This document shows, in pieces, positions 16,976 to 23,979 of a DNA stretch of 28,285 bases. Where the stretch lies: positions 1 through 28,285 of IMG/VR virus record IMGVR_UViG_3300031379_000016; one strand, 5' to 3'. Positions within the stretch are counted from its first letter, which is position 1, and each line of letters opens with the position of its first letter. Below the pieces are notes generated by a model that was given only the letters and a program-made list of their open reading frames with translations, was not told the DNA's origin and did no database searches. The translations under genes and the position numbers were made by a program. The DNA comes from a virus.

Positions 16976-19900
16976 TTACCAAGTCCTTTGAATAATAGTA
17001 CGTCTTGTCCATCTAAACCGATACCGCCACATGTCACCAGCATGATCCTCAACATCTGAGTTGACATCATCTAAATTTTTATCATCACGTGGCAAACATG
17101 GAACTGTTCGCCGAGAATCTGTACAGCGTTCACATATAAATAAACCTTTATTCTCTCTTACCCCAGCTACTGGAATACTTCCAGATAATAACGTTCTAAT
17201 TTGTTGCCATCCCTGCACACGTGAGCCTTTGGATTTATCTACATCGTCCCAATACACACCTTCTTTTTTCATGTCACCAGCTACGGTCTTCAACCCATCG
17301 TATTTTGAAAAGATCGAAGAATCCGCTGGGCCACGCTTGATTCGTCCACGCAAACCCATTTCTTTTTCTTTTTCTTTGATCTGACGAGCAATAGCCTGGG
17401 CGGTCATGTTGAGACCTTTATTATCCTCGTTAGCACAACCATAATATTCATCGAAAAGAAATATATCACCCTTTACTTGGCCATACTCTTTGTTAAATAA
17501 CGTAATTGGATTGCCATTACTCTCAGCCCACCATCCGACTGAAAATGGTTTTGATAATCCGTGGTCGTAAGCACGATTCATAAACCAACCTGATTTCCTA
17601 AGTAGGATATATGGGATATTTGGAATAACATGGATTTTCTCATTCCAAATATCATCAAACATTCCACCAGACGTAATATCCCAAGAGCCTTCGATCCATG
17701 CAGCCAATTCCGCAGGATTACGGGCGGCAGCTCGTAGAGTATTAACATAACTTGGATCAGCCAGGAGTAAAATCTTATTCTCAGCCAATGAGCTACGAAT
17801 TGCAACTCGCGGCTTGTCAAGCTCATCCGCAGGAACGTCGCGAGTATCTCTAATGACAGTACCGAGAAGCATTCCATCAGCCATCGGTAATTTGAATCTC
17901 TTTTTAACCCAGTTATGCCCAGGGCCGTAAGGATTTGTGGTCGCTCGGACTCGGCAGAGCTTGGCTACTTGTGGGTGTGCAGATCTGCACAACGAAAAAA
18001 GTGGTGTATAACATTCACTATTAGGCCAAGTAGTCAATTCTTCAAATCCTATCCACGGATAAGAGTTGCCTGATACCCATACGGAACCTTGCTGCCGGAT
18101 CACAAACATGTGATGCTTTTCAAGTCCGATGCAATAAACCTTGCCTTTATGGTGTTCGCGTTGGACTTGAATCTTAGCTGACAGCGGTTTACCTCTTTTC
18201 CAACGCACATCAGTGCGTAGCTTTATGTCACGCCGCTTGCTTCCACGACAAGTGATAGTATATGATAGGCCCTCACGACTGTCACGCTGTCTTGAGCTGA
18301 CGTATACCTTATATCCAAGCTTGACTGCTATCTCAGCCATGTCGTCCGCCAATTGTTTTGAGGTCGTGAAGTAATACGCGTTATCTTTCTGCCATGACCC
18401 ATCACCCGCCATTGCTGCGTTGAAGAATAATCTAAGTTGCCTGGCGTTCATGTTCTTAATGATCTCTGGTACAAATTTGTCACGGCACTTGCCGAAAGGT
18501 CTTAGATATGTCCACCAATCTATACTGCTAAAGATAAATCCAGTTTTATTGCTTCCAAACTCAATACCCATCCGCAGCAGAAGGTCGGCAATCCAGGTTC
18601 TATTTTTCTTTTTTTGCTGACCTACTCCTACTTGAAGATTAGAGGTGACAGTTGACCCCTCGGATAAAAACCAGCCCATAAACTCGGCGAAGTCATCACC
18701 GGTGACAGTGAGGGGTTGATTCTTATATTTGGTGGTATATCTTGGATTTCTTAGTGCTTGTGGAATATCTACCTGCTCAACATGTGCTCCACCGCGGTAA
18801 TTTACATTAGCTGCTATTATTACCTCATGGCCCAAGGAATTGTATTTTGTGGGTTTGAGCGTACCATCATCCTGCACGACCGCAACTTTGTGGTTGGGGG
18901 TGAATTCCATAAATGATCCACGGCCTTCGTGAACAACTAAATCACCATCATAATCCTCTTCGGTCTTGGTCGCCACAGGCATAGGTATGAGGTCTCTATT
19001 TTCATCTACAGCGTACACAATGTCACCTACTTTAATGTTCTTGATGTCTCTCCAACCTGTTGGCGTAAGTACATCACCATTTTTGAGACAGTGGCCATGA
19101 TAATTCCAATATTCTGACGGACGCATTATATGACGAAACTTTAATGTTTCGCCTGTAGCCCATGTCCATGTTTTAGCTTGTTTATTATAATCAGCGTTCG
19201 GCCAAATCTTCTTGAACCATTTTAATGACTTACTAATAATGTCATCAAGCTCAGGAAAGGTTCGCCGAAACAAAATTCCCTTCCACTCTTCACCAAAACC
19301 ACGGCCAACATATTGTGCAAAGTCCATCAGCAGTACGTCGGTATTGTGGGTGACAACAAAACCATCAATAACGAAAAGTTTTCTTGGGTGCTTGACTGCA
19401 AAACATGTAGCGTCACCAGTGCCACATGGTTCTATACTCTTAATCGCTCTATATTGATATTTATGGGTAACAGTCATTTTACTCAACTTACGTTTTAGTG
19501 TAAAAGGCTTCAAGACATTTCTGTGGGATATATTTACTCGCCAAATTGGTTTAGACCACTCAGATTTTACTCCAGATAATTTTTTCGATTTATTTTTTAA
19601 TGATCTTGGTGCGGAATAGTGTTTTTGAGCCAGTCCGCCCAAAGAGCGGATGAGGTATACATAGTCATTTGCCATTCTTTCTGAAATAGTGCAAGCAGTG
19701 ATTCTACCCTCTCTATCACATGAGCCGTCTGCATCCATCATTCCTTGAAGAAGTCTCAATCGAGTATGCGGATCAGCTTCAAGCAATTCTTGGGGGACAT
19801 GTTTATCTTCTTTAGAAACTCGGCCAAGAATATCTTTATATTGTGGATCACCGTAAAGGTACATCTGCCACAGCTTAGGTGATTTTTTCTTATACCGATT

Positions 19901-20512
19901 ATCCTTCCATCCAGCAGCCTTCAAATACTCTATAATTTCCGGTTCAGTATTATATATAGTAATGTGATCTCCAGTTAGCGTTCCGTCACCTAATATAAGG
20001 CCAAGTATATAGGGGTCTGGGCCAATCCATTTTTTTCCTGGGACAGGTTTTTCAATAACTGGAATAGACCAAACCTGAGTGCTTTCAACTATCTCTTTAG
20101 TGGTTTTTATCTGATTGGGTTCATCTTTACAGGCTTTTTGTGATCTCACTTCCCAGAGATGTTCGGCGTCCACAATAATCTCTACCCCATCGCAAAAAGT
20201 TAATCTATATAGCTCTTTTTTTCCTTGTGGAAAAATTCCGAGGATTTCCGTAAATGTTCCATCAATAGCCACAAGTTTATCTGCCATAACAACGTCACCT
20301 ACTTGTTTCCAGCCTGAGTCAGATAGAATACGCTCACCATTACTTAAAGCCTTCCCACCCCCTCGGTTGCCTGCCAGTAGAGTTTCAAAGATCGGACATC
20401 GTAAGAATGCTTCCTGACTTCCAGGTTGAGGAAACCAGATCGCCGGAGTACCGTCAATGAATGCGGTTAGCTCACCTGTTTCATTAAGTCGCCATTCAAC
20501 TTTTTGACTCAT
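16976..20512 (-). CDS. terL: Terminase large subunit precursor with two inteins
   Basis: A single 1178-codon frame encodes a TerL of 500 residues once two inteins (336 and 342 residues) are removed. Extein landmarks are: Walker A LLAGNRGGGK at 45-54 with its T at 391 after the first intein; RRTFPELDDII; the region YWNYHGH (468-474) joined to SYPWIGFEEL (817-826), which holds the Walker B acidic pair E824/E825; the coupling motif RATTNPYGPGH; and the RNase H-like nuclease with D983 (AYDHG), D1021 (FLFDEYYG) and the DVEDHAGDMWRY segment at 1153-1164. TerL pumps DNA through the portal and cuts concatemers. Its ATG overlaps the stop of the preceding gene (ATGA). Without splicing neither the P-loop nor the Walker B region would be contiguous, so splicing is required for packaging. 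Confidence 0.95.
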   Translation of the reverse strand: MSQKVEWRLNETGELTAFIDGTPAIWFPQPGSQEAFLRCPIFETLLAGNRGGGKALSNGERILSDSGWKQVGDVVMADKLVAIDGTFTEILGIFPQGKKELYRLTFCDGVEIIVDAEHLWEVRSQKACKDEPNQIKTTKEIVESTQVWSIPVIEKPVPGKKWIGPDPYILGLILGDGTLTGDHITIYNTEPEIIEYLKAAGWKDNRYKKKSPKLWQMYLYGDPQYKDILGRVSKEDKHVPQELLEADPHTRLRLLQGMMDADGSCDREGRITACTISERMANDYVYLIRSLGGLAQKHYSAPRSLKNKSKKLSGVKSEWSKPIWRVNISHRNVLKPFTLKRKLSKMTVTHKYQYRAIKSIEPCGTGDATCFAVKHPRKLFVIDGFVVTHNTDVLLMDFAQYVGRGFGEEWKGILFRRTFPELDDIISKSLKWFKKIWPNADYNKQAKTWTWATGETLKFRHIMRPSEYWNYHGHCLKNGDVLTPTGWRDIKNIKVGDIVYAVDENRDLIPMPVATKTEEDYDGDLVVHEGRGSFMEFTPNHKVAVVQDDGTLKPTKYNSLGHEVIIAANVNYRGGAHVEQVDIPQALRNPRYTTKYKNQPLTVTGDDFAEFMGWFLSEGSTVTSNLQVGVGQQKKKNRTWIADLLLRMGIEFGSNKTGFIFSSIDWWTYLRPFGKCRDKFVPEIIKNMNARQLRLFFNAAMAGDGSWQKDNAYYFTTSKQLADDMAEIAVKLGYKVYVSSRQRDSREGLSYTITCRGSKRRDIKLRTDVRWKRGKPLSAKIQVQREHHKGKVYCIGLEKHHMFVIRQQGSVWVSGNSYPWIGFEELTTWPNSECYTPLFSLCRSAHPQVAKLCRVRATTNPYGPGHNWVKKRFKLPMADGMLLGTVIRDTRDVPADELDKPRVAIRSSLAENKILLLADPSYVNTLRAAARNPAELAAWIEGSWDITSGGMFDDIWNEKIHVIPNIPYILLRKSGWFMNRAYDHGLSKPFSVGWWAESNGNPITLFNKEYGQVKGDIFLFDEYYGCANEDNKGLNMTAQAIARQIKEKEKEMGLRGRIKRGPADSSIFSKYDGLKTVAGDMKKEGVYWDDVDKSKGSRVQGWQQIRTLLSGSIPVAGVRENKGLFICERCTDSRRTVPCLPRDDKNLDDVNSDVEDHAGDMWRYRFRWTRRTIIQRTW
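18065..19090 (-). other. TerL intein 2 with LAGLIDADG endonuclease
   Basis: This covers TerL residues 475-816. It starts at Cys475 (CLKNGDVLTPTGWRDI, block A), has the block B T538-P-N-H541, block F GKVYCIGLEKHHMFVI, and ends SGN816 before Ser817. A class 1 mechanism (Cys1, Asn, +1 Ser) is indicated, but the residue before the terminal Asn is Gly rather than the usual His. Two LAGLIDADG-like motifs (EFMGWFLSEG at 610-619; FFNAAMAGDG at 696-705) with acidic residues E618 and D704 suggest a homing endonuclease. Insertion is a few residues before the Walker B strand. Confidence 0.93.
19343..20350 (-). other. TerL intein 1, class 3 type, in Walker A, with LAGLIDADG endonuclease
   Basis: This covers TerL residues 55-390, inserted between Lys54 and Thr391 of GNRGGGK-T. 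It begins with Ala55 (ALSNGERILSDSGWKQVGD), which cannot act as the usual first nucleophile. Block B reads VDAEHLW with Trp120, block F reads ATCFAV with Cys370, and it ends VVTHN390 followed by Thr391. Trp-Cys-Thr at these sites is the diagnostic WCT set of class 3 inteins, in which the block F Cys starts splicing. LAGLIDADG-like motifs lie at YILGLILGDG (168-177, D176) and LQGMMDADG (255-263, D262), so the homing endonuclease looks intact. Confidence 0.95.
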
Positions 20513-20853
20513 ATAACAAAAGCCTCTAAATGCCGGAACGAATCACATGACTGTACGTCACCGGTGACTGTACTCTTGAGCGTACAAAACTTTGTGCTGG
20601 GCTTGCGGTAGCCACAACAACCACAATTCAATCCCAGTTTTCTATGCTCAATGAATTCTTTCACTACAGCAACGCACATCCTTGGGTCAATATTATCACC
20701 AAACTTTGCATTACAATCTTCGGCCAATGCAGCCGCTGCTAATAACGCAACGTCTTTCTTGAAACCACATTCGGCCATCATTTTACTTTGGGTTTTGACT
20801 TGACTCCGAACATATATCGTCAATCCCTTTTTGGTCAACTCGCATTCCACCAT
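20509..20853 (-). CDS. Small Cys-rich (zinc-finger-like) protein between terS and terL
   Basis: This 114-residue protein has an N-terminal helical part (TIYVRSQVKTQSKMMAECGF, KDVALLAAAALAEDCN) and a Cys-rich C-terminal part, LNCGCCGYRKPSTKFC then a C in VQSCDSF, suggesting one zinc site of the CxxC...C...C kind. Its start (ATG 20,851-20,853) has a strong GGGAGAAAG ribosome binding site and lies 71 bases inside the end of terS; its stop overlaps terL by four bases. The tight packing suggests co-expression with terminase. I do not recognise the family; a DNA-binding helper of packaging is only a guess. Confidence 0.68.
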   Translation of the reverse strand: MVECELTKKGLTIYVRSQVKTQSKMMAECGFKKDVALLAAAALAEDCNAKFGDNIDPRMCVAVVKEFIEHRKLGLNCGCCGYRKPSTKFCTLKSTVTGDVQSCDSFRHLEAFVI

Positions 20854-21307
20854 ATTCTTTCTCCCATTCGTCAGGGTTTAGGGAAGTTTGTACAACGAGA
20901 ACGCCCGCCTTGACGTTCGCGTCAACGGATAAATGATCCCGATACTTCGGGTTATGAGCTTTTGCTAATGCAAGTAAAAGAGTGTCACTATATACCCGCT
21001 CGGTTGCGATTCGTGCACCTTTATAATAAATTCCTTTAGATACGCCATTGATTGCTCGATCATGGACAGCCGCGTCGATCAACTCACAATATCCCTGCAT
21101 CGCAGACATTTCAAGAGCTTTGAGATCATCTTCTTTGCTCATCAAATAGCTCATTCTACCAGGATCTACTCCAGCCATAATTGCAGAGTATCTCTTGCGG
21201 CCAGAAACTTCCAGATAAGCAAGGTACAGCTCGATTTGAGCAGTGCTTATGTCAGGCAACGCTGGCAACTCTACGCTTTCGTCTATTTTTACTGGTAATC
21301 GCGTCAT
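20783..21307 (-). CDS. Terminase small subunit (probable)
   Basis: This 174-residue protein starts MTRLPVKIDESVEL. Helical segments include QIELYLAYLEVSGRKRYSAI (helix-turn-helix-like, with AIMAGVDPGRMSYLMSKED), then LKALEMSAMQGYCELIDAAV, and a C-terminal LAKAHNPKYRDHLSVDANVK. The npkyRd...v motif near the C-terminus is common in small terminases with an N-terminal DNA-binding domain that recognise the packaging start site. It lies upstream of terL as expected. The ATG has no good ribosome binding site and sits about three bases past the predicted transcript start of its promoter. Confidence 0.78.
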   Translation of the reverse strand: MTRLPVKIDESVELPALPDISTAQIELYLAYLEVSGRKRYSAIMAGVDPGRMSYLMSKEDDLKALEMSAMQGYCELIDAAVHDRAINGVSKGIYYKGARIATERVYSDTLLLALAKAHNPKYRDHLSVDANVKAGVLVVQTSLNPDEWEKEYGGMRVDQKGIDDICSESSQNPK

Positions 21308-21316
21308 TCTGCCACA

Positions 21317-21345
21317 ATTATAGGACATTATGTCCTGGAAGTCAA
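21317..21345 (-). promoter_or_regulatory. terS promoter with palindromic operator in the spacer
   Basis: TTGACT (21,340-21,345) and TATAAT (21,317-21,322) are separated by 17 bases. The spacer is largely filled by AGGACATTATGTCCT (21,322-21,336), arms of 7 bp around one base. The predicted start of transcription, near 21,310, is only about three bases before the ATG at 21,307. The palindrome is a likely repressor or activator site. Confidence 0.82.
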
Positions 21346-21353
21346 GCTAAATT

Positions 21354-22052
21354 TTACCATCTACTGCCCCAAGCCCATATTTTATTCATTATTAAAGTAC
21401 GGCTACTGGGCTCACGGCCTTCCGGATTTGGGTAGTCAGTGTCGTTCCACTCACAAGCATCCCAATAAACAGTACATCCTGTAACTCCTTGATTACCGAA
21501 TTGACCCAAATAAATTTTCCTGGGTATTCTTGTTAACCCTGGTGGTGCCAGTTTTGTTATTTGAATAGAAGAAAAATTGTGTATAAATTCATACATGGCA
21601 GTAGTTACACTATAATAAAGTTGAATTAAATTCCACGTTCCTGTAGTAACAACAGATGCTGTGCCTTGCAGCAACACTCCATCCCAATAAAAAGAAGTAA
21701 GATATAAAACACCAGCAACTTGAACAAGATATAGTCTATAAACCAAATTTAAGCTGCTATCCGAAATTTGGTAAAGAACAACATTTTGACCGTTCGCAAG
21801 AGATTCCGCATCAATATAAAGCCAACCAGTAAAAGCCATAGTTGGCTTATCACCAAGATCCTCATATAAAAAAGCCTTGACACTTATAGCGTCAGCAGAT
21901 ATGGTTTTATAGCATTTTGTCGATGCGAGTAATGGATTAACTGCGGGTAAAGCACTATCACCATCACTCGTGCATCCAGCATCTACTGATTCAAAATCCC
22001 AAGAATTATCGAATTCGGATGCTTCAAATGTCTCTTTCCAGATACTTGCCAT
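21354..22052 (-). CDS. Lectin-like (LamG-type fold) virion protein candidate
   Basis: This 232-residue protein starts at MASIWKETFEASEFDNSW (GAGAGGATAG ribosome binding site; an upstream frame to 22,103 is overlap). The order FEasefDnsW....G......p........ckt....., then MAFTGWLYIDAESL, VVLYQISDSSLNLVYRLYL, GTWNLIQLYYSV and YWDACEWNDTDYPNP, is that of jelly-roll (LamG/concanavalin-like) domains: W of the strand, GxW then a final DdvW-like strand. Such domains occur in phage appendages. It lies before terS, away from the other tail genes. No signal peptide. The family assignment is moderate. Confidence 0.68.
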   Translation of the reverse strand: MASIWKETFEASEFDNSWDFESVDAGCTSDGDSALPAVNPLLASTKCYKTISADAISVKAFLYEDLGDKPTMAFTGWLYIDAESLANGQNVVLYQISDSSLNLVYRLYLVQVAGVLYLTSFYWDGVLLQGTASVVTTGTWNLIQLYYSVTTAMYEFIHNFSSIQITKLAPPGLTRIPRKIYLGQFGNQGVTGCTVYWDACEWNDTDYPNPEGREPSSRTLIMNKIWAWGSRW

Positions 22053-22078
22053 TACTATCCTCTCGGTAATAGTTTCAA

Positions 22079-22348
22079 TTAAATTGTCGAAGTATTCCAC
22101 CACTCGGTCGGTAACTTTTCTTCATCGGTGTATAAAGCTAAACAATATGACAAAGGCGTCAAACTAAAAATATGAACGGCGAATTTATAACCATCCGCAG
22201 CAAGTAGTGGATCGACATACTCTTTAGCGAAAGATTCAGCTTGTACAATAGACATGCTTTCAGGTAGATGGCTATTTTGCAAAAGAGCCTTAACCTTACC
22301 TTTAACACCTATCATGTAGAGATTGTCACCAGTCCCAGGCTTAAACAT
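22079..22348 (-). CDS. Small protein, unknown function
   Basis: An 89-residue protein (MFKPGTGDNLYMIGVKGKVKA) with a middle helix (SIVQAESFAKEYVDPLLAADG) and a hydrophobic strand-like FAVHIFSLTPLSYCLALYT. A GGTAGAGAAT ribosome binding site precedes the ATG, five bases after the stop of the previous gene. No family recognised. It is in the same run as two beta-rich proteins and may be a partner of one of them. Confidence 0.68.
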   Translation of the reverse strand: MFKPGTGDNLYMIGVKGKVKALLQNSHLPESMSIVQAESFAKEYVDPLLAADGYKFAVHIFSLTPLSYCLALYTDEEKLPTEWWNTSTI

Positions 22349-22353
22349 ATTCT

Positions 22354-22647
22354 CTACCTACCTCGCCACATTACATATACCAATGCACCGGTGCTGCCGC
22401 TGTTATTAAAGACAGAGATGTCTTTAAGATTGTCAACCGGTATAGGTAAAAGTACACCCGCAGGAAGCAGAAATTTAGTTTGACCTGCTGTACCGTAAAG
22501 AGTGACATATACGGTGGTGCTTGCTGTCCAAATTATACACGATTGTATTTCTTGATCAGCAGATAATTTTTCTTCCGCAGATACCGAAAGAGAGACTTGA
22601 AAAGCATCGCCTTGGGCACTGTTCATGTTTAACGATTTTTCGCTCAT
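22354..22647 (-). CDS. Small beta-rich protein, possible virion component
   Basis: The start is taken at MSEKSLNMNSAQGDAF (ATG 22,645-22,647, AAGGG upstream), giving 97 residues; the longer frame to 22,701 would begin upstream of the promoter's transcript start. Alternating strands (FQVSLSVSAEEKL, CIIWTASTTVYVTLYG, ISVFNNSGSTGALVYVMW) suggest a small beta-sandwich. This is the first gene behind the strong promoter at 22.68 kb and probably heads an operon with the next two genes. The family is not recognised; a decoration or fibre role is a guess. Confidence 0.68.
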   Translation of the reverse strand: MSEKSLNMNSAQGDAFQVSLSVSAEEKLSADQEIQSCIIWTASTTVYVTLYGTAGQTKFLLPAGVLLPIPVDNLKDISVFNNSGSTGALVYVMWRGR

Positions 22648-22680
22648 TCTTAAACCCTTAAAATAGTAATATTTACCTAT

Positions 22681-22709
22681 AGTATACGGGAAATCACTCA
22701 AGAAGTCAA
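22681..22709 (-). promoter_or_regulatory. Promoter for the 22.6 kb operon
   Basis: TTGACT (22,704-22,709) and TATACT (22,681-22,686) with a 17-base spacer on the minus strand. The expected start near 22,674 gives a leader of about 27 bases with a ribosome binding site. The -35 and following bases (TTGACTTC) are shared with the terS and capsid promoters. Confidence 0.82.
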
Positions 22710-22717
22710 GAGAAAAA

Positions 22718-22927
22718 TTACAGTCCGAGAATTTCTACTTTTCCGCGAATTTTTTTGGTCTTGATCCGACCATCTGCGTCTTTTTTATAGTAATAGACGA
22801 CGCCTTCGTCAGTATCGGCGGTGTGGGCGGTCTCAATCTTCTGCCCATCACAGTGAATTTCCAGCTTTTCATTCAGGTGGATCTCTGAATCATATCCAGG
22901 ATCGTCTAATTGTGTTGAGATTCTCAT
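22718..22927 (-). CDS. Small protein, unknown function
   Basis: A 69-residue, charged protein (MRISTQLDDPGYDSEIHLNE) with strands EIHCDGQKIETAHTADTDEG, VVYYYKKDADGRI and KIRGKVEIL. It looks like a single small beta domain. Strong CTGAGGAGAAATT ribosome binding site; the 19 bases around the start are identical to those before the beta-helix gene at 2.0 kb. The family is not recognised. Confidence 0.68.
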   Translation of the reverse strand: MRISTQLDDPGYDSEIHLNEKLEIHCDGQKIETAHTADTDEGVVYYYKKDADGRIKTKKIRGKVEILGL

Positions 22928-22948
22928 AATTTCTCCTCAGTAATTATT

Positions 22949-22973
22949 ACTCCTGGGCTCTGTGCCCAGGAGT
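22949..22973 (-). terminator. Hairpin between accessory genes
   Basis: Arms ACTCCTGGGC and GCCCAGGAGT (10 bp, perfect) with a five-base loop. The minus-strand tail AATAATTACTG has no U-run, so it may be an RNA-processing or stability element rather than a terminator. It shares the GCCCAGGA core with the hairpins at 8.9 and 12.3 kb. Confidence 0.45.
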
Positions 22974-22987
22974 GTCAGGATTGTTTA

Positions 22988-23362
22988 TTACCCGCCTCTG
23001 ATTTCGCGAATAATTGGTGACTCAGCGATCTTGTTCATAATAAGCACTTCGATAAACTGCGATGAGTTTATTACTTCCTGAGCAGAGATCGGGATCTGCT
23101 CAACTTGGCCTTTGTGTGCGATAGTGACAACGAGATTCTCATTCTCGCGGGCGTAGGTGATCCGAAGATCGTCGTTGAACATGACGAGATTTATTATCTC
23201 CATCCATGTTTGATTCACACCCTGTATCCGCTTAGTCAGGCCCAGGATAGTCGCGGGCCAGTTGTTGGCATAGCGAATCTTGATAGAATTCTCCATCCCC
23301 AAATCATCAGGTTGTCCGGCAATCATTTCTTGTTTGCGTGCTTCTTTCTTTTCTCTACTCAT
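22988..23362 (-). CDS. Phage protein, unknown function
   Basis: A 124-residue protein: a charged N-terminus (MSREKKEARKQEMIAGQPDD), then a folded part with ENSIKIRYANNWPATILGLT, TWMEIINLVMFNDDLRITYA and VVTIAHKGQVEQIPISAQEV. The ATG has AAAGG at good spacing and overlaps the end of the previous gene by eight bases. No family recognised. Confidence 0.7.
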   Translation of the reverse strand: MSREKKEARKQEMIAGQPDDLGMENSIKIRYANNWPATILGLTKRIQGVNQTWMEIINLVMFNDDLRITYARENENLVVTIAHKGQVEQIPISAQEVINSSQFIEVLIMNKIAESPIIREIRGG

Positions 23363-23759
23363 TTGTAGCCTTTCGCAATTCGATTAATTTGTCTACCGAC
23401 GCGAGGCCAACGAAAATCGCCATTAGCGTCTTTACACATCTTGTACGAAACTTTTGCAGCTCACCGTCGTAGATCGATTCATCGGCGGCTGCACTAAGTT
23501 TATATAGTTGACCTGTCATACAACCCACGATCTCATGTGGATGCGTAAAGATGCCAGAGCCATAAGCCTCGAAATGACCTGGGATGGCTTTAGTGATCTG
23601 TGCGATCAGGGCATTTGCATCGTCAACAGATATTGGCATACGCATGAAACCTTCGGGCTTCCACCCTGGGTGATCTGTTTTCTTCGCATTCTCTTTGGCA
23701 TAATTATCCAATGTAGTCGGCTTACAGCCAGGACACAAACAACCATCGTGATAGGTCAT
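23355..23759 (-). CDS. Phage protein with N-terminal Cys cluster, unknown function
   Basis: This 134-residue protein begins MTYHDGCLCPGCKPTTLD (C7, C9, C12, possibly metal-binding) and continues with helical sequence: VDDANALIAQITKAIPGHFE, SGIFTHPHEIVGCMTGQLYK and CVKTLMAIFVGLASVDKLIE. The AAAGGAATATAGT ribosome binding site is clear. It belongs to the accessory row and I do not recognise it. Hydrophobicity in the last helix (about residues 111-124) is modest and may be buried, not membrane. Confidence 0.7.
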   Translation of the reverse strand: MTYHDGCLCPGCKPTTLDNYAKENAKKTDHPGWKPEGFMRMPISVDDANALIAQITKAIPGHFEAYGSGIFTHPHEIVGCMTGQLYKLSAAADESIYDGELQKFRTRCVKTLMAIFVGLASVDKLIELRKATNE

Positions 23760-23760
23760 A

Positions 23761-23979
23761 CTATATTCCTTTCATTGATTTAGCCCACATGTCCCAAATG
23801 ATGCTGATTACACAAGTCAGACCAGCAAGTTTAAGTAATACCCAGATACGCTCGACAGCGAATTCTGGTTCTATTGCTTTGGCGTGCAATAACATAGCAC
23901 CAAAGATCACTCCTACTATAAGAAATGCAGTAGCTATGGTGAATAAAATAACCATTGCTTTAATTAGGTAATACATCAT
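23761..23979 (-). CDS. Small membrane protein with two transmembrane segments
   Basis: This 72-residue protein starts MMYYLIKAMVILFTIATAFL, with transmembrane helices at about residues 3-30 and 44-63 (VLLKLAGLTCVISIIWDMWA). I chose ATG 23,977-23,979, behind TCTGGAGAACAAAAG; an upstream ATG at 23,997 (MSGEQK) lacks a ribosome binding site. The start overlaps the end of the upstream gene by 20 bases. A holin-like role cannot be excluded, but no lysin gene is in the window. The function is unknown. Confidence 0.68.
   Translation of the reverse strand: MMYYLIKAMVILFTIATAFLIVGVIFGAMLLHAKAIEPEFAVERIWVLLKLAGLTCVISIIWDMWAKSMKGI

Noticed and set aside
20509-20853. HNH-type nuclease between terS and terL
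   Set aside because: The protein has Cys pairs but no HNH or His-Asn-His motif; position alone is not enough.
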